A stretch of 64,000 nt of DNA from Sediminivirga luteola. Lineage in GTDB: Bacteria > Actinomycetota > Actinomycetes > Actinomycetales > Brevibacteriaceae. Shown here in pieces: positions 35,675 through 43,006 of this stretch. Every line of letters starts with the position of its first letter. Positions within the stretch are counted from its first letter, which is position 1. Below the pieces are notes generated by a model. It was not told the DNA's origin, did no database searches, and saw nothing but the letters and a program-made list of their open reading frames with translations. The position numbers and the translations under genes are program-made. The DNA is taken from assembly GCF_014639315.1 (NCBI RefSeq), contig NZ_BMFY01000003.1, forward strand, positions 280,040-344,039, in the 5' to 3' direction.

Positions 35675-36788
35675 CCGCCTCCTGGTCCTGCTCGCCCCGG
35701 ACTGGCCCGCCGCGGCCGCAGCCAGGGAGATGGACATCGATGCGCATCTCCCCGTGGCGGTGTTCTCCGGTAACCGGGTCATCGCGGCGAACGCCCCCGC
35801 CCGCCGCTCGGGGGTGCGGCTGGGCCAGCTGCGGCGGCACGCCCAGCACCGGGCTCCCGGTCTGATCGCCTGCCGGCACGACCCTTCCCGGGACGAGCGC
35901 GTCTTCGCGCCGCTGGTGGCCGCGCTGGAGGAGCGCACCCCGGAATTCTCGGCACTGCACCCCGGGCTCCTCGCCGTGCCCGTCCGGGCGGCCGCGGCGT
36001 TCTGGGGCTCGGAGGAGCGCGCAGCGGAGGAACTGCTCTCCGCTGTGACGGACCGGACCGGCCAGGAGCTCACGGCGGGGATCGCCGATGCCCTGTTCAC
36101 CGCGCTCGCCGCCGCCCGCGCAGGCAGCCGCGTGGCGCCGGGGCAGGACGCCGCCTTCCTGGCACCTCGTCCGATCCAGGAGCTGCACTGTCCCGAGCTG
36201 CCCCGCTGGGCTGGACGAGAGGAACTCGTGGACGTCCTGACGCATCTGGGCCTGCGCCGCCTGGGGGACTTCGCCGCCCTCCCGTCCGGCCATGTCACGA
36301 GCCGCTTCGGTCAGGAGGGGAGGCATGCGCACCGGCAGGCCCGCGGCGAACCCGATCCGCAGTGGAATCCGCACCGGCACGAAACGGAGCTCGCCGCCGA
36401 GATCCGGCTCGATCACGCGGTCATGCGTGCCGACCAGCTCGGCTTCGCCGGTCGCGCCGTGGCCACCGAGCTGCTCGACGCGGTCGCGGCCACCGGCCTG
36501 CGCTGCTCCCAGGTGAGGGTCACGGCGGTGAGCGAGACGGGCCGCCGCCATACCGCCATCTGGCGGCTGGAACCCGGCGCGGGCGCCAACGACATCGCCG
36601 ACCGGCTGCGCTGGCATGTGGAAAGCTGGACTTCCGGCGCCGTGCGAGACCAGGCGCGGACCGCCCGCCCACGGCGGACCGGGTCCGCTCACTCCCCGGA
36701 AGACACCGAGCCGGACGGGATCGTGCGGATCCTCCTGGAAGCCGTCGAGATGGCCGAACCACTCGAAGACCAGCCCACCCTGCTCTGA
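35667..36788 (+). CDS. ImuB N-terminal polymerase-like region as a stand-alone protein (split imuB)
   Basis: This 373-residue protein covers the Y-family-like core of ImuB but ends where full-length homologues (about 500-530 residues) continue. The N-terminus RLLVLLAPDWPAAAAAREMD and the little-finger-like region (about 240-330) are present. The acidic pair needed for catalysis by true Y-family polymerases is absent, as in other ImuB proteins. It ends EPLEDQPTLL; the final QPTLL resembles a degenerate beta-clamp-binding motif, normally Q-L-x-L-W in this place. The missing C-terminal part is encoded at 25845-26432. No frameshift extends this frame into similar sequence downstream; a MoeZ-like gene follows after 21 bases. 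Confidence 0.88.
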   Translation: MPDRLLVLLAPDWPAAAAAREMDIDAHLPVAVFSGNRVIAANAPARRSGVRLGQLRRHAQHRAPGLIACRHDPSRDERVFAPLVAALEERTPEFSALHPGLLAVPVRAAAAFWGSEERAAEELLSAVTDRTGQELTAGIADALFTALAAARAGSRVAPGQDAAFLAPRPIQELHCPELPRWAGREELVDVLTHLGLRRLGDFAALPSGHVTSRFGQEGRHAHRQARGEPDPQWNPHRHETELAAEIRLDHAVMRADQLGFAGRAVATELLDAVAATGLRCSQVRVTAVSETGRRHTAIWRLEPGAGANDIADRLRWHVESWTSGAVRDQARTARPRRTGSAHSPEDTEPDGIVRILLEAVEMAEPLEDQPTLL

Positions 36789-36809
36789 GGTCGTACACTG
36801 GGAGACCTC

Positions 36810-38030
36810 ATGACGGAGTCATCGCAGACACTGAGCACGCAGCAGGCCGAGCGCTTCCAGCGGCAGCTGTCCCTGGCCGGGTTCGGCCCCTCCGCTCAGC
36901 GGCGGCTCCTGGATTCCCGCGTCCTGGTCATCGGAGCCGGCGGCCTGGGCTCTCCCGTGCTGAGCTATCTGGCCGCGGCAGGCGTGGGCACCATCGACAT
37001 CGTGGACCACGACACGGTCGAGCGCTCGAATCTGCATCGTCAGGTCATCCACTCCGAGGAGCGCATCGGAGCGCCCAAGACCGCTTCGGCCGCCCAGGTG
37101 ATGCGCGGTCTGCACCCGGATATCGTCATCCACGAGCACCGCGAGCCGCTCACCGCCGAGAACGCCCTGGCGCTGATGGCACCGGCGGAGGTGATCGTGG
37201 ACGGTTCGGACAATTTCGCCACCCGCTACATCGTCGCCGATGCCGCCGAGATCGCCGGCAAACCCGTGGTCCACGGCGCCATCCTCCGCTTCAACGGCCA
37301 GCTGGGCGTGTTCTGGGCCGGTCGGGGGCCCGTCTACCGCGACCTGTACCCCAGCCCGCCACCGCCCGAGGCGATCCCCAGCTGCGCGGAGGCGGGCGTG
37401 CTGGGTGTGCTGCCGGGCGTCATCGGCACCCTCATGGCAGCCGAGACCATCAAGCTGCTCACCGGCCTCGGCGAGCCCCTGATCGGCCGGGTGCTCGGTT
37501 ATGACGCGCTCACCGCCGAGTTCCACGAGATCCCGCTGAAGGCGAACCCGGACCGGGTGCCGGCGGACACCATCGGCGCCGATGTGGCCCCTCCCGCCGG
37601 GGCGGGAACCGGGGAGGCCGGCGCGCCGGGCACCGACGCTGCGGGTGATACGGGCGCCACGGACGATACGGCCGGCACCATCGACGGGGCGACGCTGCGA
37701 GAACTCCTCCACGAGGGCCGCGCCCCCGTGCTGGTGGACGTGCGCGAGGAGTGGGAGTACCAGCTCGGCGCCATCCCCGGCGCGGTGAACGTCCCGCTGG
37801 CGGGCATCCTGGACGGCTCGACGCAGGTGCCGGGCGTGAGCGGCGGCTCCGGGACAAGCTCCGGGCCCGGCCCAGAGGTGGTGCTCTACTGCAAGGCAGG
37901 GGCCCGCTCCCGCCGGGCACGGGAGGCGCTGCGCCGCGCCGGTGCGGCAGGGGTCATCCTCAGCCTCAGCGGCGGCTACGACGCCTGGACGGCCCTGCGC
38001 GAGGAACAGGACCGGAACGACCGGGCCTGA
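36810..38030 (+). CDS. MoeZ-like adenylyltransferase/sulfurtransferase (MoeB plus rhodanese)
   Basis: This protein adenylates and sulfurates the C-terminal Gly-Gly of small sulfur carriers for molybdopterin, thiocarboxylate or cysteine synthesis. It has 406 residues. The ThiF/E1 domain (about 10-255) has VLVIGAGGLGSPVLSYLAAAG (31-51 region), the R/N/K adenylation residues SNLHRQ and the crossover Cys in IPSCAEAGVLG (about 193). A disordered Ala/Gly/Thr/Asp linker (about 255-290) precedes a rhodanese domain whose active loop CKAGARS (about 361-367) holds the persulfide Cys. TACACT and GGGAG precede the ATG. The CxxC zinc pairs of MoeB are absent. Confidence 0.9.
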   Translation: MTESSQTLSTQQAERFQRQLSLAGFGPSAQRRLLDSRVLVIGAGGLGSPVLSYLAAAGVGTIDIVDHDTVERSNLHRQVIHSEERIGAPKTASAAQVMRGLHPDIVIHEHREPLTAENALALMAPAEVIVDGSDNFATRYIVADAAEIAGKPVVHGAILRFNGQLGVFWAGRGPVYRDLYPSPPPPEAIPSCAEAGVLGVLPGVIGTLMAAETIKLLTGLGEPLIGRVLGYDALTAEFHEIPLKANPDRVPADTIGADVAPPAGAGTGEAGAPGTDAAGDTGATDDTAGTIDGATLRELLHEGRAPVLVDVREEWEYQLGAIPGAVNVPLAGILDGSTQVPGVSGGSGTSSGPGPEVVLYCKAGARSRRAREALRRAGAAGVILSLSGGYDAWTALREEQDRNDRA

Positions 38031-38035
38031 ACGGC

Positions 38036-38638
38036 TCAGTCGGGCTGCCAGGACATCGGTTGCAGGGTGGGTCCCTCATCGGGCAGGGTGACCGCTTCGC
38101 CGTCCGGCTGGAATCCGTGCCGCGCGTAGAACCGTTCGCTGTCCGGCGTGGAGGCCTCCAGATGCAGGGGGAGTCCCAGGCGCCGCGCCAGGTCCATGCC
38201 GTAGCGGAGCATCGCCGCGCCCACTCCGGCGCCGCGGTGCTGCGGGCTGACCGCCATGGAGTTCAGGTACACATGCCGCTCGGCGGGACGCAGCCGCGCC
38301 GAGATCTCCGCCACCCGCGCGAACCGCTTCAGCTCGGGGGAATCCTGTTCCTGGAGTGCGGCCGCGGTCTCCTCGGCCTCGTCCGCGTCCTCCGACGTCA
38401 CCCAGATCGACACCCCCGCGATGCCGCCGCCGGGGAACTCGGCGACCACGATGCGCCCCAGTTCGAGCGCGCCGCGCAGCTGCTCGGCGAACAGGGCCGG
38501 CGCGAGCTCGCGTCGCAGGGCCTCGTCGGGGACGGCCCAGCAGAACACCGCCTCGTCGAGGAACACGTCCAGGCAGGCGGCGATCACATGCTCCGATTCG
38601 GCGCTCTCGGCCTGGCGGACGACGGGCTGCGCGTTCAT
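38036..38638 (-). CDS. GNAT-family N-acetyltransferase
   Basis: A 200-residue acetyltransferase. Motif A is VYLNSMAVSPQHRGAGVGAAML (about 122-143), with the acetyl-CoA pyrophosphate loop Q/R-x-x-G-x-G/A. Motif B is STPDSERFYARHGFQP (about 164-179). The N-terminal half is typical of the GNAT group that includes Streptomyces-like resistance and small-molecule acetylases, but the substrate is unknown. GAGGAAG before the ATG at 38638 favours that start over an ATG 15 bases upstream. It converges tightly on the MoeZ gene. Confidence 0.83.
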   Translation of the reverse strand: MNAQPVVRQAESAESEHVIAACLDVFLDEAVFCWAVPDEALRRELAPALFAEQLRGALELGRIVVAEFPGGGIAGVSIWVTSEDADEAEETAAALQEQDSPELKRFARVAEISARLRPAERHVYLNSMAVSPQHRGAGVGAAMLRYGMDLARRLGLPLHLEASTPDSERFYARHGFQPDGEAVTLPDEGPTLQPMSWQPD

Positions 38639-38739
38639 GGGACTTCCTCTCATAGGGGCGCGTCCCCAGCGTGCACCCGGGGCGTCTGGCTCACGGGTGG
38701 TGGTTCCTCGCAGCCGGCACGTGATGACACCATGATGGC

Positions 38740-39681
38740 ATGGGATGCATTGGATACGGCTCCGGCGACGCGCTCGTGCGCACTGCATTCAGGGGGCTGA
38801 GCGCCTTCCCCCTGACGCCGATCCGCGACGACGCCGTGGACGAGGGTGCTTTCGCCGGGCTGGTCGAACGGCTGGCCGCCGCCGGCGTGGATTCGATCAC
38901 CGCGCTCGGCTCCACCGGGTCCTACGCCTATCTGAGTCCGGCCGAACGTGCCCGGGTGACGAGACTGGCCGTCGGCCATGCCGCCGGCATCCCTGTGTTC
39001 GCCGGCGTGAGCGCGCTGCGCACCTCGCAGGTGCTCGCCTATGCGGAACAGGCCCAGGAAGCGGGAGCGGCCGGGTTGCTGCTGGCGCCGATGCGCTACC
39101 AGCCCCTGAGCGACGACGAGGTGTTCACGCTCTTCGAGGACCTTACCCGCCACGCCTCGGTCCCGGTGATCCTGTACGACAATCCGGCCACCACCGGGTT
39201 CTCCTTCACGACGGAGCTGTACGCCCGGATCGCCGCGCTGCCCGGGATCGGCTCGATCAAGATCCCCGGCGTCCCGGCGGATCCCGGCAAGGCAGGCAAG
39301 CGGGTGGCGGAGATCCGGGCGGTCGTGCCGGCGCATGTCACCATCGGCGTCTCCGGGGACGCGTTCGCGGCGGCCGGGCTGAGCGCGGGATGCGATGCGT
39401 GGTACTCCGTCATCGGCGGCACCGTGCCGGTCGCCGCGCAGCGCATCGTCCGGGCGCTCGACGAGGGAGAGCCGGAACGCGCCCGGGCGGAGTCCGATCG
39501 CCTGGCCCCGCTATGGGACCTCTTCGCCTCCTGCGGTGGCAGTCTCCGCGTGGTGGCGGCGATGGCGGAGGAACTGGGCCTGGTGCAGCGGCCCTGCCTT
39601 CCGGCTCCCCTCCAGGGGCTCGGTGAGGAACAGCGCGAGCGGCTACGAGCGGTGATGGCAGCGCTGGGCCTCGACCGGTGA
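38740..39681 (+). CDS. Dihydrodipicolinate synthase/N-acetylneuraminate lyase family protein
   Basis: A 313-residue class I aldolase. The family's ALGSTGSYAYLSPAERARV block (about 65-83), VPVILYDNPATTGF (about 145-158, with the catalytic Tyr) and the Schiff-base Lys in IGSIKIPG (about 174) are present. DapA-type arginine and other dapA specificity marks are not clear. A broad keto-acid aldolase or dehydratase is therefore as likely as lysine biosynthesis. The start is uncertain: GTG 38776 would give a more family-like N-terminus. The gene is followed by the guanidine riboswitch region after about 60 bases. Confidence 0.82.
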   Translation: MGCIGYGSGDALVRTAFRGLSAFPLTPIRDDAVDEGAFAGLVERLAAAGVDSITALGSTGSYAYLSPAERARVTRLAVGHAAGIPVFAGVSALRTSQVLAYAEQAQEAGAAGLLLAPMRYQPLSDDEVFTLFEDLTRHASVPVILYDNPATTGFSFTTELYARIAALPGIGSIKIPGVPADPGKAGKRVAEIRAVVPAHVTIGVSGDAFAAAGLSAGCDAWYSVIGGTVPVAAQRIVRALDEGEPERARAESDRLAPLWDLFASCGGSLRVVAAMAEELGLVQRPCLPAPLQGLGEEQRERLRAVMAALGLDR

Positions 39682-39743
39682 CCTGATGGCATCGGGCACG
39701 GACCGGCGGGAGCCGCTATCATGCTGGTGGGATCCTCACACCG

Positions 39744-39789
39744 GGTCCGCGGACGAGGGAGCAGTACCCGCAGCGCGACAAGACTGACT
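39744..39789 (+). promoter_or_regulatory. Guanidine-III (ykkC-III) riboswitch
   Basis: The segment has the conserved core GGACGAGG, AGTACCCG and GACAAGACTG in the correct order and spacing for the guanidine-III class. GCGG (39748-39752) can pair with CCGC (39768-39771). GAGCAGT can pair with the downstream ACTG-A-CTC, closing the pseudoknot with one bulged A. The ribosome binding site GGGAG of the next gene lies just after the aptamer. This class turns on guanidinium exporters by exposing the site when guanidine is bound. Confidence 0.82.
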
Positions 39790-39808
39790 CATCGGGAGTG
39801 TTCTTGTC

Positions 39809-40123
39809 ATGGCGTGGATCGTCCTCATCCTCTCGGGCATGCTGGAGGCCGTCTGGGCCGCAGCGCTCGCCGCGTCCAGAGGTTTCACCCGCTGGCACCC
39901 CGCTCTTCTGTTTCTCGTCTCTCTCGCGTTGAGCATGGCCGGGCTCGCCTGGGCGATGAAGGAGCTTCCCACCGGCACCGCCTATGCCGTGTGGGTCGGC
40001 GTCGGCGCCACGCTGGCGGTCTCCTGGGGCTTCATCACCGGCCAGGAGCGGGCGACCCGGGCCCGGGTGCTCCTCCTGGTGCTGCTGGTCGGATCCGTCG
40101 TCGGCCTGAAGGCGGTGAGCTGA
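39809..40123 (+). CDS. Guanidinium exporter subunit, SMR family (first of a pair)
   Basis: A 104-residue four-helix small multidrug resistance protein. It has the conserved Glu in helix 1 (GMLEAVWAA, Glu13), a Trp-His after helix 1 and the Gdx/SugE-type block PTGTAYAVWVGVGA (about 53-66). Gdx proteins exchange protons for guanidinium. A guanidine-III riboswitch directly upstream makes this assignment much stronger than for SMR proteins in general. The second subunit begins 2 bases after the stop, so the two may form a heterodimer. Confidence 0.9.
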   Translation: MAWIVLILSGMLEAVWAAALAASRGFTRWHPALLFLVSLALSMAGLAWAMKELPTGTAYAVWVGVGATLAVSWGFITGQERATRARVLLLVLLVGSVVGLKAVS

Positions 40124-40125
40124 CC

Positions 40126-40509
40126 GTGGCGTGGATCGTCCTGCTTCTCAGCGCCGTTTTCGAGGCCGTCTGGGCTACCGCGCTGGGCCTCTCGGACGGT
40201 CTCACCCGGCCGGGTCCCACGGTGGTCTTCGTCGTCGCCCTTGCGATCAGCATGACCGGCCTGGGCTGGGCCGCCAAGCACATCCCCATCGGCACCGCAT
40301 ACGCGGTCTGGGTGGGCGTCGGAGCGGCGCTGACGGTCGCGTACGCGATGGCCACGGGGGCCGAGAGCATCTCGGCGGGGAAGCTGATCTTCCTGGGCGG
40401 GATCATCGCCGCCGTGATCGGCCTGAAGCTGGTGCCCGATGCGCCAGGTGGCCGGGGCAAGCGCAGCGGCGGCCCAAGGGAGCGGCAGGAAGCCGGTCAG
40501 GACGGCTAG
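40126..40509 (+). CDS. Guanidinium exporter subunit, SMR family (second of a pair)
   Basis: A 127-residue SMR protein starting with GTG two bases after the first subunit. Helix 1 keeps the proton/substrate Glu (AVFEAVWAT), and PIGTAYAVWVGVGA (about 53-66) is conserved. A charged C-terminal tail of about 20 residues rich in Gly/Arg/Lys/Glu is absent from its partner. Unequal tails suit a heterodimer in which the orientation of each chain is fixed. Confidence 0.9.
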   Translation: MAWIVLLLSAVFEAVWATALGLSDGLTRPGPTVVFVVALAISMTGLGWAAKHIPIGTAYAVWVGVGAALTVAYAMATGAESISAGKLIFLGGIIAAVIGLKLVPDAPGGRGKRSGGPRERQEAGQDG

Positions 40510-40575
40510 GGCGCCTCGATCAAGACGGTTGCGGCACGGGGCCTCCGGTGACGGACGCGCACGGGGGCGTCCCCG

Positions 40576-40581
40576 TATACT
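40576..40581 (+). promoter_or_regulatory. -10 box of the CAU tRNA gene
   Basis: TATACT lies 11 bases before the mature tRNA 5' end. No clear -35 element is seen. Confidence 0.5.
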
Positions 40582-40592
40582 CGATACGTTCG

Positions 40593-40666
40593 CCCCCTGT
40601 AGCTCAACCGGTCAGAGCAGAGGACTCATAATCCTTTGGTTGCGGGTTCAAGTCCCGCCGGGGGGA
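40593..40666 (+). tRNA. tRNA with CAU anticodon, probably tRNA-Ile2 (lysidine) rather than elongator Met
   Basis: The 74-base gene folds fully: acceptor CCCCCTG/CGGGGGG, D-arm GCTC/GAGC, anticodon stem GAGGA/TCCTT with loop CTCATAA, five-base variable loop and T-arm GCGGG/CCCGC. The CCA end is not encoded. The anticodon-to-T-arm sequence closely resembles bacterial ileX (CTTTGGTTGC then GGTTCAAGTCC). That favours isoleucine with lysidine at C34, although elongator methionine cannot be excluded. Confidence 0.9.
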
Positions 40667-40726
40667 CTCCTGCGCTTAGCGGCGCTGTACCCGTACCGTG
40701 ACAGCGCCGCCTCAGCCCACGCCGCC

Positions 40727-41950
40727 TCAGCTCACGTGGATGGCAGGGATCCGGCTCACTACTGACCGGGCGGCGTCGATGACGGCGTAGCGATCCGCGG
40801 TGACGAACACCTCGTACAGGGTCTCCTCCTCGGTGCTGCGATGGCTGCGCTTGGCCGCCACCATCCCCGCCCAGTCGGGGCCGAGGACCACCACGTTCGT
40901 CTCGTCGCGCAAGGGATCGGAGGCGTCCAGCGGCCCGGACCGGACCGCCGGCACCGAGACCGGGCCCTCGCCGGTGACCACCGCGACCAGGCCCAGCAAC
41001 TGGGCCAGTTCGCTGTAGCGGGCAGCGTTCAGGGGGACGTCCCCGCTGTCCGAGATCGAGGCCAGCAGCATCGTCGAGGCACCGGCGCCCTGCGCGCGGC
41101 GTTCCAGCGCGGAGAGCATGGCCCGCAGCATCGGCGGGTCCATCTCCAGCGGATCGGTGTCCAGGGCTGAGGCGATCGTGAACGGGGTGACCTGGAGCGG
41201 GATGTTCCTGGAGGTGTGGCTGCTGAAGGGATCCGCATGCGGCGCCGGCAGCTCGTGGGGTTCCCGGGTGGGCTCGCCGTAGCGGGCGCCGCAGGCCAGG
41301 TCCACACCGAGGGCCCGGATGGTCTTCTCGTGCTCGTCGGTGTCCACACCGGAGCACAGCACGACCGCCCCGGTGCGTTCGGCGTGCGCTTTCACCAGCT
41401 GGGCGACCTCGGCCAGATGCTCGGCGTCGTCGCTGTCCAGCAGATCCTCGTCCAGCACGACCACGCAGGGGTTGATCATCGGCAGCATCGCGCAGGAAGC
41501 CAGGGTGCCGCCGACCTGGCTCATACCGATCTCCCAGCCCAGCGACCTGGCCTGCCGGATGTTGCGCAGCACCATCGCGGGGGAGTCCGCCAGTTTGCGG
41601 GCGTTGATCACCAGGATCGTACGGCCGGCGCGGTCCCGCTCCTCCAGGGTGACGAACGATTCCGGCTCGCTCTGCAGGAACAGCGTCGCCTCGTCCCCGA
41701 TGGCCGATCCGGCCGCATGCTGCAGGGCGAAGAACCGCAGCGAGGCGTCCAGATCGCCGATGATGGGGGACACCTCCAGGGCCGCCCGCACCTGCGCGGC
41801 ATCGGCGAAGGCGGACTCCTCGGCGGCGGGAAGCACCCGGTAGCCGATGCGCGCATTGGCCCGCAGATCCATGACCGGCTCGAAGACCGAGCTGAGCAGC
41901 CCTGAGCGGATCACCCGCTCGAGCTCTTCGGCCGCCACGACACTGTCCAC
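40727..41950 (-). CDS. Degenerate EAL domain protein with C-terminal DICT domain
   Basis: A 407-residue cytoplasmic protein starting at GTG. Residues about 15-245 align with the EAL fold, but the signature Glu-Ala-Leu is replaced (GYRVLPAAEE near residue 36) and most catalytic acids are missing. It is therefore unlikely to hydrolyse cyclic di-GMP. Residues about 255-407 match the DICT domain (VVVLGPDWAGMVAAKR near 350, then VFVTADRYAVIDAARSV), a sensory module seen with EAL and GGDEF proteins. It could be a nucleotide- or light/redox-related sensor or an anti-effector. It is encoded alone between a tRNA and gluQRS. Confidence 0.75.
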   Translation of the reverse strand: MDSVVAAEELERVIRSGLLSSVFEPVMDLRANARIGYRVLPAAEESAFADAAQVRAALEVSPIIGDLDASLRFFALQHAAGSAIGDEATLFLQSEPESFVTLEERDRAGRTILVINARKLADSPAMVLRNIRQARSLGWEIGMSQVGGTLASCAMLPMINPCVVVLDEDLLDSDDAEHLAEVAQLVKAHAERTGAVVLCSGVDTDEHEKTIRALGVDLACGARYGEPTREPHELPAPHADPFSSHTSRNIPLQVTPFTIASALDTDPLEMDPPMLRAMLSALERRAQGAGASTMLLASISDSGDVPLNAARYSELAQLLGLVAVVTGEGPVSVPAVRSGPLDASDPLRDETNVVVLGPDWAGMVAAKRSHRSTEEETLYEVFVTADRYAVIDAARSVVSRIPAIHVS

Positions 41951-42061
41951 CCGGTCATCCCATTCGTCTGCTCGTCCGATGCTGTCCGCCCCATCCTACC
42001 GGCGGTGCAGGCCTCAGGTCAGTGGGACGCGAGGACTTTCCGCAGGTGAGATCATGGACCC

Positions 42062-43006
42062 ATGCCTACCACCGCGCTCACCCAGGTCCGCCCGGGCCAC
42101 GGCAGGTATGCTCCAAGCCCCTCGGGTGACCTGCACCTGGGCAATGCCCGCACGGCCTTGCTCGCCTGGGCCTACGCACGGCTCGACGGACTCGCTTTCC
42201 TGCTGAGGATCGAGGACCTGGACCGGGTGCAGCCCGGTGCCGCCGAACGGCAATGCGAGGATCTGCGCCTGTTGGCACTGGACTGGGACGAGCCGCCAGT
42301 GCGGCAGTCTCAGCGCACCGCCCACTATGAGGCCGCGCTCGGCCGGCTCCGGGAGGGCGGCATGGTCTACGAGTGTTACTGCAGTCGCCGTGACATCCAG
42401 GATTCGCCCCGCGCCCCGCATCTGCCGCCGGGCGCCTATCCCGGAACCTGCCGCGATCTGGACGAGCACCAGCGTGCCGCCGGGCGGGAGCGGCTGGCGG
42501 CGTCCGGCCGGAAGCCGGCGCTGCGGCTCCGCGGGGAGGGGGCCAGCACCATTCACGACCGGTTCCACGGCGAGCTGACCCTGCCGGTCGACGATGTGGT
42601 GCTGCGCCGCGGGGACGGCGTCATCGCCTACAACCTGGCAGTGGTGGTCGACGACGGGTTGCAGCACGTCACCCAGGTCGTGCGCGCCGACGATCTGCTC
42701 AGCTCAGCGCCCCGGCAGGCGGCGCTCGCGCGGCTGCTGGGCTATGCGGTTCCCGAGTACGTGCACGTGCCGCTCGTGCTGAGCGAGGACGGCCGGCGGT
42801 ACGCGAAGCGGGACGGGGACCTGACCGTTCGCGCCCTGCTGGCGGCCGGCTGCCCGCCGGAGGAGATCGTCGGCGCCCTGGCCGCGTCGATCGGCGTTCC
42901 CGGCGCCCGCACTGCCGACGAGGTGCTCGGCCGTCTCGATCCGGCCGCTCGGCTGGAGGTCTGGTGGCCTCACACCGGGGATTCGCCGTTGACCAGCCGG
43001 GTGTAG
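42062..43006 (+). CDS. gluQ: Glutamyl-Q tRNA(Asp) synthetase
   Basis: This enzyme activates glutamate and attaches it to queuosine in tRNA-Asp. It is a truncated glutamyl-tRNA synthetase lacking the anticodon-binding domain. The 314-residue protein has GRYAPSPSGDLHLGN (about 14-28, HIGH-like), the zinc cluster CYCSRRDI ... YPGTC (about 107-128), a DRFHGE block near 170 and a degenerate KMSKS (RYAKRDGD, about 243-250). Its last 37 bases overlap the 3' end of the convergent glycosyltransferase gene. Confidence 0.92.
   Translation: MPTTALTQVRPGHGRYAPSPSGDLHLGNARTALLAWAYARLDGLAFLLRIEDLDRVQPGAAERQCEDLRLLALDWDEPPVRQSQRTAHYEAALGRLREGGMVYECYCSRRDIQDSPRAPHLPPGAYPGTCRDLDEHQRAAGRERLAASGRKPALRLRGEGASTIHDRFHGELTLPVDDVVLRRGDGVIAYNLAVVVDDGLQHVTQVVRADDLLSSAPRQAALARLLGYAVPEYVHVPLVLSEDGRRYAKRDGDLTVRALLAAGCPPEEIVGALAASIGVPGARTADEVLGRLDPAARLEVWWPHTGDSPLTSRV

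Noticed and set aside
25845..36788. A frameshift or sequencing error as explanation for the split ImuB
   Set aside because: The halves are about 9 kb apart, in the reverse order, each with its own promoter and start. A local error cannot produce this; only a misassembly could, and it would have to preserve two SOS boxes.
42970..43006. Overlap of gluQ and the glycosyltransferase gene as a frameshift sign
   Set aside because: Both frames end with family-typical C-termini, and short convergent overlaps are common in dense genomes.
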